A stretch of DNA of 64,000 nt from CBDCYH01 sp965224105 (lineage in GTDB: Bacteria; Bacteroidota; Rhodothermia; Rhodothermales; JABDKH01). The notes below the pieces were generated by a model, which was not told the DNA's origin, searched no databases, and saw only the letters and a program-made list of their open reading frames with translations. Of this stretch, positions 36,033 to 43,958 are shown in pieces; positions within the stretch are counted from its first letter, which is position 1, and every line of letters starts with the position of its first letter. A program made the position numbers and the translations under genes. Where the stretch lies: assembly GCA_965224105.1 (NCBI GenBank), contig CBDCYH010000001.1, positions 1,127,226 to 1,191,225 on the forward strand, read 5' to 3'.

Positions 36033-36677
36033 CTAGATTTCTATTGTTACCAGGACCGTGTCCTGCGCAATTCCATCTCGAGAGAGAAACCCTTTGTCCA
36101 GGCCTTTCCTGAGGATCGTCGCTGCCTCTGCTGGTCTTTCCTGCGCCACAAAGACCCGGGCAAGTTGATAGTGCGCAACCGGAGCTGTTGGGTCCAGCGC
36201 GAGGGCAATCCGGGCGAACGCCTCGGCCATATCCAGGAGATTCAGGAATACCGCCTCTCGGGACAGGTGGACGTGTGCGTCTGCATCATCGACCAGGATA
36301 GACGCCGCAATTTCAAGAGAGGAAACGGCAATGGAATCCTGACCATTTTGGCGAGCGGCCTCGCACAAAATCAGGTGTGCATGCCCGTCGTCATTATTTA
36401 GACTCACCGCCTTGTTCGCGTCTGCGAAAGCTTCGTCGTGTCGCCCCAGGGCCAACAATACTTTAGCCCGGAGTTTGAGGGCTTCCAAATCGCCAGGCAG
36501 TTCGCTCAAGACCTTGTCCACGCGAACTTTGGCCTCTAGTAAACTTCCCCCGCTAATCCAGGCGGTCTCCGCTCGATGGAACTGGGCGTTGAGGCTCGAA
36601 GGCCGGGGGGTTTGCGCCAAACCTACCACCGGTGTTAAAACCGCCAGGAGAATAATAAACGTGTATCTTTTGGCCAT
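36033..36677 (-). CDS. Secreted TPR-repeat protein
   Basis: From the ATG at 36677 the 214-residue product has a signal peptide (FIILLAVLTPVVGLAQ) and then tandem tetratricopeptide repeats: LEAKVRVDKVLSELPGDLEAL, HDEAFADANKAVSLNNDDGH, then ALDPTAPVAHYQLARVFVAQ and ERPAEAATILRKGLD. It is probably a periplasmic scaffold for protein-protein contacts, with no enzyme motif. Upstream in-frame starts give 14 extra residues before the signal and are disfavoured. Divergent from birA. Confidence 0.8.
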   Translation of the reverse strand: MAKRYTFIILLAVLTPVVGLAQTPRPSSLNAQFHRAETAWISGGSLLEAKVRVDKVLSELPGDLEALKLRAKVLLALGRHDEAFADANKAVSLNNDDGHAHLILCEAARQNGQDSIAVSSLEIAASILVDDADAHVHLSREAVFLNLLDMAEAFARIALALDPTAPVAHYQLARVFVAQERPAEAATILRKGLDKGFLSRDGIAQDTVLVTIEI

Positions 36678-36793
36678 TATGCTGAAGATAAGACTCATCA
36701 GAGAGATACCTTTGGTCAAAGATCATTCCATGCTCCGAAGCGGTGATTCCCGCCCAGACGGACGCGTATACGCGTTTGCCATTGTCTAATTCC

Positions 36794-37537
36794 ATGAGCA
36801 ATTACGTGGATGATGTAGTCTGGCTCGACGAGGCATCATCAACGAATGATTATCTCGCCATTATTGCCCGCAGTCGTTCTAAGGAATGGCTCACTATTGC
36901 GGCGAGGTTTCAATCAAAGGGGAAGGGTCGCTTGGGCCGCTCCTGGACATCGAGACGGGACGATGGCCTAACATTCAGCATACTCCTCCATCCCGGCATC
37001 CAACAGTCATTTGCCGGTCTTGTCCCACTGGCAGTAGCCACCGGAGCTGCATCCCAAATAGCAGATTTGTCTGGTCAGCCCGTTGAGATCCGATGGCCAA
37101 ACGATCTCATCATGAACGGACGCAAGGTGGGTGGTATTCTGTGTGAGGTCCAATCACAGTTTCCGCACCTCACGGTTGTTGCCGGGTTGGGAATCAATAT
37201 CATGGGGCAGTATTTCCCCGCCAATTTCCGGACACCAGCCACGTCACTTCAGCAGGAATCTGGGAGGGAATTCGGGATGCACGAAACACTACGCATGTGC
37301 CGGGCAGGGATCATCAGAGAAATTGAAGCTTTAAAAAAAGGTGATTTAGAGGGATGCCGGGCACGATTCATTGAAAAATGTTCATTTGTTGGGAAAGTAG
37401 TATCATTTATCTACGGACCCGGGTCTCACCCGCTCGAGGCTACAGTGGTCGGTATAGGCCCTGACGGTGGCATCCAGTTGCAGACGGAAGGACAAATGCT
37501 CGTTGCACATGCGGGCGAGATTACAATTTGCAGGTAG
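36794..37537 (+). CDS. birA: Biotin-[acetyl-CoA-carboxylase] ligase, no DNA-binding domain
   Basis: This 247-residue biotin protein ligase has the adenylate-binding loop GKGRLGRSWTSRRDDGLTFS and the KVGGILCE motif with the catalytic Lys, followed by a small SH3-like C-terminal domain. It lacks the N-terminal helix-turn-helix of E. coli BirA, so it only attaches biotin to acetyl-CoA or pyruvate carboxylase subunits. It is followed by coaX at 12 bases; the pairing of birA with coaX is frequent in bacteria. I use the ATG at 36794. Confidence 0.92.
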   Translation: MSNYVDDVVWLDEASSTNDYLAIIARSRSKEWLTIAARFQSKGKGRLGRSWTSRRDDGLTFSILLHPGIQQSFAGLVPLAVATGAASQIADLSGQPVEIRWPNDLIMNGRKVGGILCEVQSQFPHLTVVAGLGINIMGQYFPANFRTPATSLQQESGREFGMHETLRMCRAGIIREIEALKKGDLEGCRARFIEKCSFVGKVVSFIYGPGSHPLEATVVGIGPDGGIQLQTEGQMLVAHAGEITICR

Positions 37538-37549
37538 CGGACACGCCCT

Positions 37550-38347
37550 ATGTGGTTGCTCATCGACATAGGAAATACTAATACCAAGTTCGCATCAGTC
37601 GACTTGGCCGACCAAAAAATTCATCGCTTGGGATCCGTTCCAAGTAGTGGCAAGAAACTGCAGGGTGCATTGGTTCGCCTTGTTGACGAGCACCGTTTTG
37701 AGCGCGTCGGTTTTTGCAGTGTCGTTCCAAGCCTCTCCGCTGCCGTCCTCGACTTATTTCAATTTGCTGATGTTCCCGCCCTGGAGGTTAGTCCGTTTAT
37801 CAACCTCCCCTTCACTATTGATTACAACACGCCAGCAACACTGGGAACCGACCGGATTGCCGCTGTGGCAGGTGCGTGGAGTTTGTTCGGCGACGCTGGT
37901 CTCAATGTTCTCACGATAGACGCCGGATCTGCGGTGACCTATGACTTGCTCACACGAGATAATAGATTTGCCGGCGGGAGCATTGGTGCCGGACCGTCTG
38001 CTATTCTCAAAGGCCTTACGGCGTCGACTGAGCAACTCGTCGAAGTTGATTACCACGTCGCTGCTGAACCGATTGCACGATCGACTGAAGAGGCAATCCG
38101 CGCAGGCATTCGCTTCGGATTTCTCGACATGGTATCCGGGATGATCGAGAGGTGCTCGTCTGCCATCGATGGACGTCCACTTGTATTGGTTACAGGCGGT
38201 TGGGGTCAGTGGTTGAAGGAACGGATTGCCACAATCGATCATTTCGAACCAGACGTGGTCTTCTGCGGGATTAGGACACTGATGGAGCGAAATCCAATCA
38301 GCCACGTGTTTCAGCACCCTGCTATGGGTCAGCTGTCGAGCGACTAA
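37550..38347 (+). CDS. coaX: Type III pantothenate kinase
   Basis: This 265-residue kinase performs the first step of coenzyme A synthesis and is ATP-dependent and feedback-insensitive. Motifs are DIGNTNTKFA at the N-terminus (phosphate 1), LGTDRIAAVAGA, TIDAGSAVTYDLL (phosphate 2 and catalytic Asp) and GGSIGAGPSAILKGL. No type I or II kinase features are present. The 3' end overlaps the convergent udk gene by 26 bases. Confidence 0.93.
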   Translation: MWLLIDIGNTNTKFASVDLADQKIHRLGSVPSSGKKLQGALVRLVDEHRFERVGFCSVVPSLSAAVLDLFQFADVPALEVSPFINLPFTIDYNTPATLGTDRIAAVAGAWSLFGDAGLNVLTIDAGSAVTYDLLTRDNRFAGGSIGAGPSAILKGLTASTEQLVEVDYHVAAEPIARSTEEAIRAGIRFGFLDMVSGMIERCSSAIDGRPLVLVTGGWGQWLKERIATIDHFEPDVVFCGIRTLMERNPISHVFQHPAMGQLSSD

Positions 38348-38957
38348 CCAGTTCGTCTATCCTGGCGATTACCATCTCGATTGCCACTTTGTTGTGACCA
38401 CCTCTGGGGATGATAATGTCTGCGAATCTTTTTGACGGTTCAACAAATTCCAGGTGCATCGGTCGCACTGTCCGCGCATACTGATCGAGGATCGAGTTAA
38501 TATCTCGCTTCCGTTCGACCATATCGCGCCGGATTCGACGAATCAGTCGGACATCATCCGCTGCATCGACAAACAGCTTAATGTCCATCCGCTCCCGAAG
38601 TTGCTTTTCAGCCAGGACTAGAATTCCCTCGAGTATTATCACCGGACGCGGTTGAATTACAACCGTCTCGCTGGTCCGCGTGTGGTTTGTGTAATCGTAG
38701 ACGGGCTTCTTTATTTCATCACCCTCGATAAGGTTATCGAGGTGTTCCGACATCAGTTGAGTGTCAAGCGCATCGGGATGATCGAAATTGAGCGCTGCAC
38801 GTTCCGCAGCTTCTAGATGGGAAAGATCCTGGTAGTAGGCATCGTGATCAAGGACGGCAATCCTGTCGTAGCCAAAAGCCTCTATTATTTTCGATAGGAC
38901 TGTCGACTTGCCGGAGCCGGATCCACCCGAGAGACCGATGACAACACTTTTCCGCAT
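38322..38957 (-). CDS. udk: Uridine kinase
   Basis: This 211-residue P-loop kinase has the Walker A motif GGSGSGKST at 11-19, the YDYTNHTR nucleoside-binding region, the LVDAADDVRLIRRIRRD lid-like stretch and an overall length matching bacterial Udk. It phosphorylates uridine and cytidine in salvage. Its start lies one base after the yaaA stop, so it is co-transcribed with yaaA and the YtxH gene. Confidence 0.93.
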   Translation of the reverse strand: MRKSVVIGLSGGSGSGKSTVLSKIIEAFGYDRIAVLDHDAYYQDLSHLEAAERAALNFDHPDALDTQLMSEHLDNLIEGDEIKKPVYDYTNHTRTSETVVIQPRPVIILEGILVLAEKQLRERMDIKLFVDAADDVRLIRRIRRDMVERKRDINSILDQYARTVRPMHLEFVEPSKRFADIIIPRGGHNKVAIEMVIARIDELVSRSTADP

Positions 38958-38958
38958 C

Positions 38959-39765
38959 CTACTTGATCATGCGGATCGTTCTCACTTTTAACTCCTCATC
39001 GAAAGAAGACTTGGATGGAACGTACCGGTATCCATCCGGATGTTTCCACTCCAGGAGAAGTTCAACGTCGTCGATGGTTTCTCTTACGATGTAGTTGACG
39101 AGTTTCCCACGGAGCCCCTTGATGCCGTGTGTGACAGGTTTGAATTCCCCTTTGTCTTTTTTCAGGAATTCGACGAAAATCATTTCGACGTAGGTGCCTT
39201 CATCGTTCCATGAGTTCTGATGCACGTCTGGAAGGAGGTTCCAGACCACCTTATCCTTGATTCTTTCATTGAGGAGGTCGCTCATTCGTTCGCGCCAGTA
39301 ATCGGATATACTACCGATTTCTGGAAGAGTACAGTCCATGCCAAGCCTGTAATCTGGTATGAGGTCGTCGGGGCGCAGCAATCCGAACAAGCCACTAAAG
39401 ATGATTCCGTTTTCAAGGAGTCTGCGTTGTGCGCCGGTGGGCAGCGAAACAAAATCCATCGCCTGATACATCACACCGGGGCTATATCGGTCGAGCGCTG
39501 ACATGAGGGCCGCATTGTAGATCTCCTGATTAGTCGCAATCAGTCTTTCCAGATCCTGGCCCTGCGCTCCGAATAGTTCCTCCAGGCTATCGCCAGTTTC
39601 GATTAGTTGCTGGACTACCTGGATCAGGTGCTTCCGATCCGGGTTCAGCTCGTGGAAATAGTTGAACGTGTTCGAGGTGCGATAGTCGAACATGTCTGGA
39701 GCAAAGGGATTGCCTCCTTCCCGCTTGCCGTCCGCTGGTGCGAGAAGAATGCTAAAATCAGCCAT
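38959..39765 (-). CDS. yaaA: YaaA family protein (peroxide stress response)
   Basis: This 268-residue protein has the YaaA pattern: LLAPADGKREGG at the N-terminus, Tyr-rich ALDRYSPGVMYQAMDF, FGLLRPDDLIPDYRLGM in the centre and VTHGIKGLRGKLVNYI near the C-terminus. E. coli YaaA lowers intracellular free iron and DNA damage under peroxide. The family binds DNA. It is the middle gene of ytxH-yaaA-udk. Confidence 0.92.
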   Translation of the reverse strand: MADFSILLAPADGKREGGNPFAPDMFDYRTSNTFNYFHELNPDRKHLIQVVQQLIETGDSLEELFGAQGQDLERLIATNQEIYNAALMSALDRYSPGVMYQAMDFVSLPTGAQRRLLENGIIFSGLFGLLRPDDLIPDYRLGMDCTLPEIGSISDYWRERMSDLLNERIKDKVVWNLLPDVHQNSWNDEGTYVEMIFVEFLKKDKGEFKPVTHGIKGLRGKLVNYIVRETIDDVELLLEWKHPDGYRYVPSKSSFDEELKVRTIRMIK

Positions 39766-39777
39766 AGAAAGTGTCGC

Positions 39778-40116
39778 CTAGTTCGTGCCGTGTTTTTCAG
39801 TTGCACGCGATTGACGCATTTCTCCTAGCAGGGCGTCGATATCGGCACCGATTTGCTGTGCCCTCTGTTCTGCTGCTGCGACCAGGTCGTCTCCCCTTTT
39901 TCGAGCGTCACTCTCCGAGTTTGAAGGGTCGAGAAAATCGTGCAAGTTGTCGCCGATCTTTTGCGACCAGTGTTCAAGCTGGTACGCCAGGCGTCGCCGG
40001 ATTTTCCGCCCGTCTTCCGGCGCCATCAGCATTCCGATAACGAAGCCAGTTGCGCCACCGACGATCAAACCCCACAATCCGCTTCGAGCCGCTCTTTCAA
40101 ATTCTTTTTGTTGCAT
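39778..40116 (-). CDS. YtxH domain-containing protein
   Basis: This 112-residue protein has one transmembrane segment near residues 14-34 (LIVGGATGFVIGMLMAPEDG, the YtxH signature) followed by an amphipathic helical tail (KIRRRLAYQLEHWSQKIGDN). Members are induced in stress (YtxH in Bacillus) and bind membranes. It precedes yaaA by 12 bases. A terminator for the upstream COX24-type gene lies 56 bases before its start, so it has its own promoter. Confidence 0.85.
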   Translation of the reverse strand: MQQKEFERAARSGLWGLIVGGATGFVIGMLMAPEDGRKIRRRLAYQLEHWSQKIGDNLHDFLDPSNSESDARKRGDDLVAAAEQRAQQIGADIDALLGEMRQSRATEKHGTN

Positions 40117-40172
40117 CGTCTTTTTTCACTCTCGCCCGTTCTAGCCGGACGGTCAACAGTTCCTGATATTAT

Positions 40173-40205
40173 AAAAAAAGCCGCCGTTGGAGACCCAACC
40201 GCAGC
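40173..40205 (-). terminator. Terminator of the COX24-type gene
   Basis: On the minus strand a stem of about 11 pairs (40195-40205 with 40180-40190, two imperfect pairs) is followed by seven T (plus-strand A at 40173-40179). It separates the mini-gene from the YtxH gene. Confidence 0.85.
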
Positions 40206-40223
40206 TTTTCAAGCAGAAGAGAA

Positions 40224-40316
40224 TTACTTCTTCTTCTTGTGCCTGTTTTTCCTGAGGCGCTTCTTCCGTTTGTGGGTCGCGATCTTATGCCTTTTTCGCT
40301 TTCTTCCGCAGGGCAT
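40224..40316 (-). CDS. AURKAIP1/COX24-type 30-residue basic protein
   Basis: The 30-residue product begins MPCGRKRKRHKIATHKRKKR and ends with a run of Lys. It matches the conserved tiny Lys/Arg-rich protein of Bacteroidota that carries an AURKAIP1/COX24 motif; a related short protein (bS22) sits on mycobacterial ribosomes. I infer a ribosome-associated role. A longer in-frame reading exists from 40430, but its first 38 residues have no resemblance and lie in the leader. Its own terminator follows. Such genes are easily missed because of size. Confidence 0.85.
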   Translation of the reverse strand: MPCGRKRKRHKIATHKRKKRLRKNRHKKKK

Positions 40317-40542
40317 GAAGTTTCTCCAATTTTCAATTTCCGTACAAAAAGGCCTGAATAATAGACCATTCCCGAAGGCTTTACAACCGTGATTCCTCTC
40401 TATTGGTTTCGATCCAAAGGAGAAAATCATAAGGCGGTGTGCCAGAACAGTGCCGGACTCTGTTGTTACGTTGAATTCGGCATTGTGACAGGCTATCTTC
40501 GAGGCTTCGCAAGATTTTCAGGACAGTGTTCAACAGAACTTC

Positions 40543-41349
40543 ATGACGCAATCACTATTTCGTATTCATTCGATTGCAGGGTACCAATATATCGACGAGG
40601 GGCCACGAAGTGACACTCCGCCTGTCGTTCTCCTGCACGGGATGCTTGGCGATGTGATGAACTGGAAAGGCTCTATCGCAGGGTTGGCGTCCAGCGGGTA
40701 TCGGGTACTCGCGCCGTTGTTGCCTGTTTACAGTATGCCCATTAAAGAGACATCTGTGACGGGACTGGTCATGTACGTTCGGGAATTCCTCAAAGAGCTG
40801 GGGGTCGATAGTGCCAGCATTGCCGGTAATTCACTCGGCGGGCACGTAGCTGCGCTTTTCGCTATACGATTCCCGGAGCTAGTGGATTCTTTGATCCTCT
40901 CCGGTGCATCCGGAATTGAGGAGGTGGAGATGGGAAGCTCGACGCTAAGGCGCCGAGACCGCGACTACATTAGGGAACGAGCCGCGATTACCTTTTTTGA
41001 CCCGGTTCACGCATCAGACGCGCTTGTTGACGAAGTCTTCGAGATTGTGAACGATCGGTCAAAGGCGGTGCGACTCATAAAAATGGCCCGGTCCGTCCAG
41101 AATGAAAGCGTGGCAGACCTGCTTGACCAGATTGTAACCCCCACCCTGCTCGTCTGGGGTAAGAACGATAGTATAACTCCACCAGATGTTGCAAAGCAGT
41201 TCTTCCGCGGTATCCCCGATTGTCGCCTGCACATCGTTCCCGAATGTGGCCATGCACCAATGATTGAGCATCCGGAAAGATTTAATGCATACACCCTCGC
41301 ATTCTTGCAGCGGACAGGGAGTACATCAGAGCTTGGCCGCACGGGATAG
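40543..41349 (+). CDS. Alpha/beta-hydrolase fold enzyme
   Basis: This 268-residue cytoplasmic enzyme has the oxyanion motif LLHGMLGDVMNW, the nucleophile elbow GNSLGG (Ser), the acid in LVWGKNDSITPP (Asp) and the His in VPECGHAPMIEHP, all at typical spacing. It resembles MhpC-type C-C hydrolases and esterases, but the substrate cannot be told. Between the mini-gene and this start lie 226 bases with no recognised element. The gap after it (41350-41659) is described separately. Confidence 0.85.
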   Translation: MTQSLFRIHSIAGYQYIDEGPRSDTPPVVLLHGMLGDVMNWKGSIAGLASSGYRVLAPLLPVYSMPIKETSVTGLVMYVREFLKELGVDSASIAGNSLGGHVAALFAIRFPELVDSLILSGASGIEEVEMGSSTLRRRDRDYIRERAAITFFDPVHASDALVDEVFEIVNDRSKAVRLIKMARSVQNESVADLLDQIVTPTLLVWGKNDSITPPDVAKQFFRGIPDCRLHIVPECGHAPMIEHPERFNAYTLAFLQRTGSTSELGRTG

Positions 41350-41602
41350 TGGTTGTCCTACAATTCTGCACCGCCGTTCCATCTCGAACAGTTATTGTGG
41401 CTTTTTGCATCACGCCGGGTCCCTATGGGGCCAAAAACAATCCCATTGGTTCTTCTCGAGCGGTTGGCATGGACGTTGTATAGAAGCAGATGATGCTCTG
41501 GGATACCTCCTTGACCGGAGCAGTATATGGTGCAAGCGCACCGCGGAAGGCCTCCGTTGTCGGGCAGATCGTTTGGGTGAGCGATCTGCCCGACGCATTT
41601 TA
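41350..41602 (+). ncRNA. Candidate structured RNA or long 3' UTR, unidentified
   Basis: No protein-like frame fits this stretch on either strand. On the plus strand it can form several hairpins: GGTCCC-TAT-GGGGCC near 41418-41432, TGCTC...GAGCA around 41494-41522, GGTGC-AAGC-GCACC at 41529-41542, and the long stem at 41559-41594. It may be a small RNA or the folded 3' end of the hydrolase mRNA. It does not match RNase P, SRP or 5S RNA signatures that I can check by eye. The identity is open. Confidence 0.35.
41559..41601 (+). terminator. 13-bp perfect hairpin, likely terminator
   Basis: GTCGGGCAGATCG (41559-41571) and CGATCTGCCCGAC (41582-41594) pair perfectly with a 10-base loop, then GCATTTT. 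The T-tract is short (four), so its strength is uncertain, but the stem is the longest perfect one I found in the window. Confidence 0.65.
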
Positions 41603-41659
41603 AGCGACCCTTTGCATTTCTGCCTTTCTTCCCACGTAACAATTTTGTTGCTTGCCTGA

Positions 41660-42109
41660 ATGAAAAGGCTCAACCTAATACCTATTGCACTAGCCCTGGT
41701 GTTGTCCGCGTGCTCGCCTACGCTGTCTCCATTGTATCGGGATTATGATCGCCAACAGGCTACGTCTGCGTCGAACAGTTTTGAAGGGTCGGTAACGCGG
41801 GCGGTGGAAACTGCGGGATGGACAATAGCCGAAACAGATCTACCTGCGGTTGTAGTAACACAACCGCGTACGTTCAAGCGCTGGGGGCTATACCGCGTTG
41901 ATGTGTGGCTCGAAATTGCGCCCCTGTCAGACGAACACGTGAGAGTGCTCGCTCACCCATACAGAATCTATGTGACCGGGGCCAGATCAAAGATTCCATA
42001 CTTTAGAAGATCGCTTCAGCGGGCGATTCTAAGGGATCTGAACAGCGCTTTTGCCCGAGAAGGGATCGTCGCCCTTGGAGCCGTTGCAGAAGAGGACGCC
42101 AAAGAATAG
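41660..42109 (+). CDS. Hypothetical lipoprotein
   Basis: This 149-residue protein has a lipobox (LVLSACS). The mature part has an alpha/beta pattern with SVTRAVETAGWTIAETDLP, RTFKRWGLYRVDVWLEIAP and a C-terminal amphipathic helix. I do not recognise the family; it may be an envelope assembly or transport lipoprotein. It lies between the structured gap and ssrA with no apparent operon partner. Confidence 0.7.
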   Translation: MKRLNLIPIALALVLSACSPTLSPLYRDYDRQQATSASNSFEGSVTRAVETAGWTIAETDLPAVVVTQPRTFKRWGLYRVDVWLEIAPLSDEHVRVLAHPYRIYVTGARSKIPYFRRSLQRAILRDLNSAFAREGIVALGAVAEEDAKE

Positions 42110-42195
42110 CGATCCTCGTAACTAATGGATCCCTTGTGCGTCAAATGCCCGTAGCCGTGGTTTCGACCACAGCAGGAGACTGTTCTTTTTATACT

Positions 42196-42570
42196 GGGGA
42201 TGTTTTGGTTTCGACGATTGGATTCGCGCTTCAGATTGCGTGTCGGGCCTCCCGACAAGCCCGCAAAAACTGTTGGGAAACCATAAATGCGAACGATTAT
42301 TCGTACGCGATGGCCGCTTAACTTATAAGTTAAGTTAGCGCTGTCTGTCGGCGGGTGTGGGCGTCTATCACCATGCTCGCTGGCATCATTCAAGATAGAC
42401 TAGTCTCGCGTGCACCGGCTGAGCGCAAAGGACGAAACTCAATCAGCCTTGGATGGGGCGGTGCCCGGTCAGTCGGCTTCCCACCTCATCGACAACCAAT
42501 AGACTGACTACACACGTAGACGTCTGCTGGCTCGACCATTCGGACCCGGGTTCGACTCCCGGCATCTCCA
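42196..42570 (+). ncRNA. ssrA: Transfer-messenger RNA (tmRNA)
   Basis: This is a one-piece tmRNA of about 375 bases that rescues stalled ribosomes with SmpB. The 5' end GGGGATG pairs with CATCTCC before the discriminator A at 42570; the TTCGAcTCCC T-arm precedes it. The 5' segment GGTTTCGACG is the usual conserved stretch. The tag-coding part begins at 42289 and ends with TAA at 42321. CCA is not encoded (next bases CAC), so it must be added by nucleotidyltransferase. A terminator follows. Confidence 0.96.
42289..42321 (+). other. tmRNA proteolysis-tag reading frame
   Basis: The codons GCG AAC GAT TAT TCG TAC GCG ATG GCC GCT TAA give the tag ANDYSYAMAA, ending in AA, the form recognised by ClpXP and related proteases. 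From memory, it is close to the ADDYSYAMAA tags of Chlorobi and Salinibacter. Confidence 0.93.
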
Positions 42571-42579
42571 CACGCTATA

Positions 42580-42610
42580 GGCCGCTGTACTGCGGCCCAT
42601 TCTTCCTTTT
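42580..42610 (+). terminator. ssrA terminator
   Basis: GGCCGC (42580-42585) pairs with GCGGCC (42592-42597) and is followed by a T/C-rich run (TTCTTCCTTTT). Confidence 0.75.
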
Positions 42611-42676
42611 CGGACACTATCGATTAATCATTTGTCCGTACCTTGACGATACAATGACGTAAGAACGGTCGACGCT

Positions 42677-43126
42677 ATGCGCAAATTTCTATTCCCAACG
42701 TCAATTTTCCTCGGAGCAGTGTTTCTGCTATTTGCCTTTCGAGCAGATGGATCATCTTCGCCCGAGATGATAGTCTACAAATCTCCAACGTGCGGTTGCT
42801 GCTCAAAGTGGGTTACACATGCGGAAAAAGAAGGCTTTACCGTAAAAGCCCACGACGTTGAGGACGTCGTTGAGATAAAGAAAGAGCATGGCGTTCCCAT
42901 ACAACTGAGGTCGTGTCACACCACGCTGGTGGACGGTTATGTTATTGAGGGCCACGTTCCAGCAGATGTCGTCAAGAAATTGCTGGAAGAAAAACCAGAT
43001 ATCGCCGGGCTTGCCGTACCGGGCATGCCCATTGGTTCGCCGGGAATGGAAGGCCCGAATCCCGTCGCCTACGATATCGTTGCTTTCACTCCGGACGGCG
43101 AAACTTCGGTGTACGCGTCCCGATAA
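42677..43126 (+). CDS. DUF411 family metal-binding protein
   Basis: This 149-residue secreted protein has a hydrophobic N-terminus (about 5-22). It has the DUF411 signature: SPTCGCCSKW (CxCC cluster), VPIQLRSCHTTLVDGYVIEGHVP and LAVPGMPIGSPGME. Family members bind copper or other soft metals in the periplasm and often accompany copper export. No copper genes lie beside it, and no transporter is visible. It is followed by the methyltransferase at 36 bases. Confidence 0.9.
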   Translation: MRKFLFPTSIFLGAVFLLFAFRADGSSSPEMIVYKSPTCGCCSKWVTHAEKEGFTVKAHDVEDVVEIKKEHGVPIQLRSCHTTLVDGYVIEGHVPADVVKKLLEEKPDIAGLAVPGMPIGSPGMEGPNPVAYDIVAFTPDGETSVYASR

Positions 43127-43162
43127 TCTCGGAAATTTCGAAACGGGTGGGAGGATACCCAA

Positions 43163-43954
43163 ATGAATCTCCAGCAATGGACTACCTTGCTGCTTGAGAA
43201 TCCCCTTGAGTTCGCAAATAGAGTCGGAGCCGCAATTGAGGTTGAGATCGACGACCGGTTGCGAGCCGAGCCGGCCTTACACAACTCGCCTTTCAACGAG
43301 GTCCTAACATCGATAGGATCTGCTCTGAATGAAGACTGCCACAATCTCCTTCAAGCAGATTCATTCCTATTATTCGAGCAACAGATCCGAGACCGCACTG
43401 AGCTGCTAAAACGCGAGGACCTTCCCTTCCCGATCTTCTTCAATGGCGATTCTCACCTAACAAAGATCTGCTACACCGTCACCCGTGTGCTCAAGCCAGA
43501 AATAGTAATCGAAACCGGCGTTGGGTACGGGACATCAACCGCATACTTCCTAAAGGCACTTGCAGATAACGGAAAAGGCCATTTACACAGCATCGATAGG
43601 CCACCAACGCAAGAAGGAGCGATTGATTATGTTGGTGCGTTGGTGCCTGATGACCTTCGAGGCCGCTGGACGCTTCACCAGGGAAGAACTAAACGAATTC
43701 TTCCACAGCTCCTTGAACAAATTGACTCGAGGGTGGGAGTTTTCTTGCACGACAGCGCACGCACCTACCGAACAATGAAATTCGAGCTCGACCGGATACT
43801 AACACGTCTAAAGCCCGAGTCTGCCATTCTGGTTAACAGTGCCGATGCAAACAAGGTATTTGAGAGGCATTGCTCGTCAACACGCCCTGAAGTTTCGTGC
43901 ACAGTTGCTAATGTTGACAAACCCGGGGCCTTTGGGATAGCCCTCTACAAGTAA
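43163..43954 (+). CDS. Class I SAM-dependent methyltransferase
   Basis: This 263-residue protein has a Rossmann-like methyltransferase core. Motif I is visible as VIETGVGYGTSTAYFLKAL, followed by an acidic residue at the end of strand 2 (LHSIDRPP) and a late GVFLHDSARTYRTMKFELD with the Asp typical of the Methyltransf_24 group (SAM-dependent O-methyltransferases). The first 100 residues are an added domain of unknown role. A good ribosome site (GGGAGGAT) precedes it. Acceptor unknown. Confidence 0.8.
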   Translation: MNLQQWTTLLLENPLEFANRVGAAIEVEIDDRLRAEPALHNSPFNEVLTSIGSALNEDCHNLLQADSFLLFEQQIRDRTELLKREDLPFPIFFNGDSHLTKICYTVTRVLKPEIVIETGVGYGTSTAYFLKALADNGKGHLHSIDRPPTQEGAIDYVGALVPDDLRGRWTLHQGRTKRILPQLLEQIDSRVGVFLHDSARTYRTMKFELDRILTRLKPESAILVNSADANKVFERHCSSTRPEVSCTVANVDKPGAFGIALYK

Positions 43955-43958
43955 CCTA

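Noticed and set aside
41374..41396. GTTCCATCTCGAACAG segment resembling the 5S rRNA loop C region
   Set aside because: The 5' half of a 5S gene would have to lie inside the hydrolase and no matching outer stem or downstream 5S elements are present.
41350..41600. RNase P RNA, SRP RNA or 6S RNA for the structured gap
   Set aside because: None of the conserved primary motifs I know are visible; only generic hairpins are seen, so it is left unnamed.
41404..41659. Frames of up to 131 residues in the 41.35-41.66 kb gap
   Set aside because: They begin inside the hydrolase gene or have random composition, and strong hairpins run through them.
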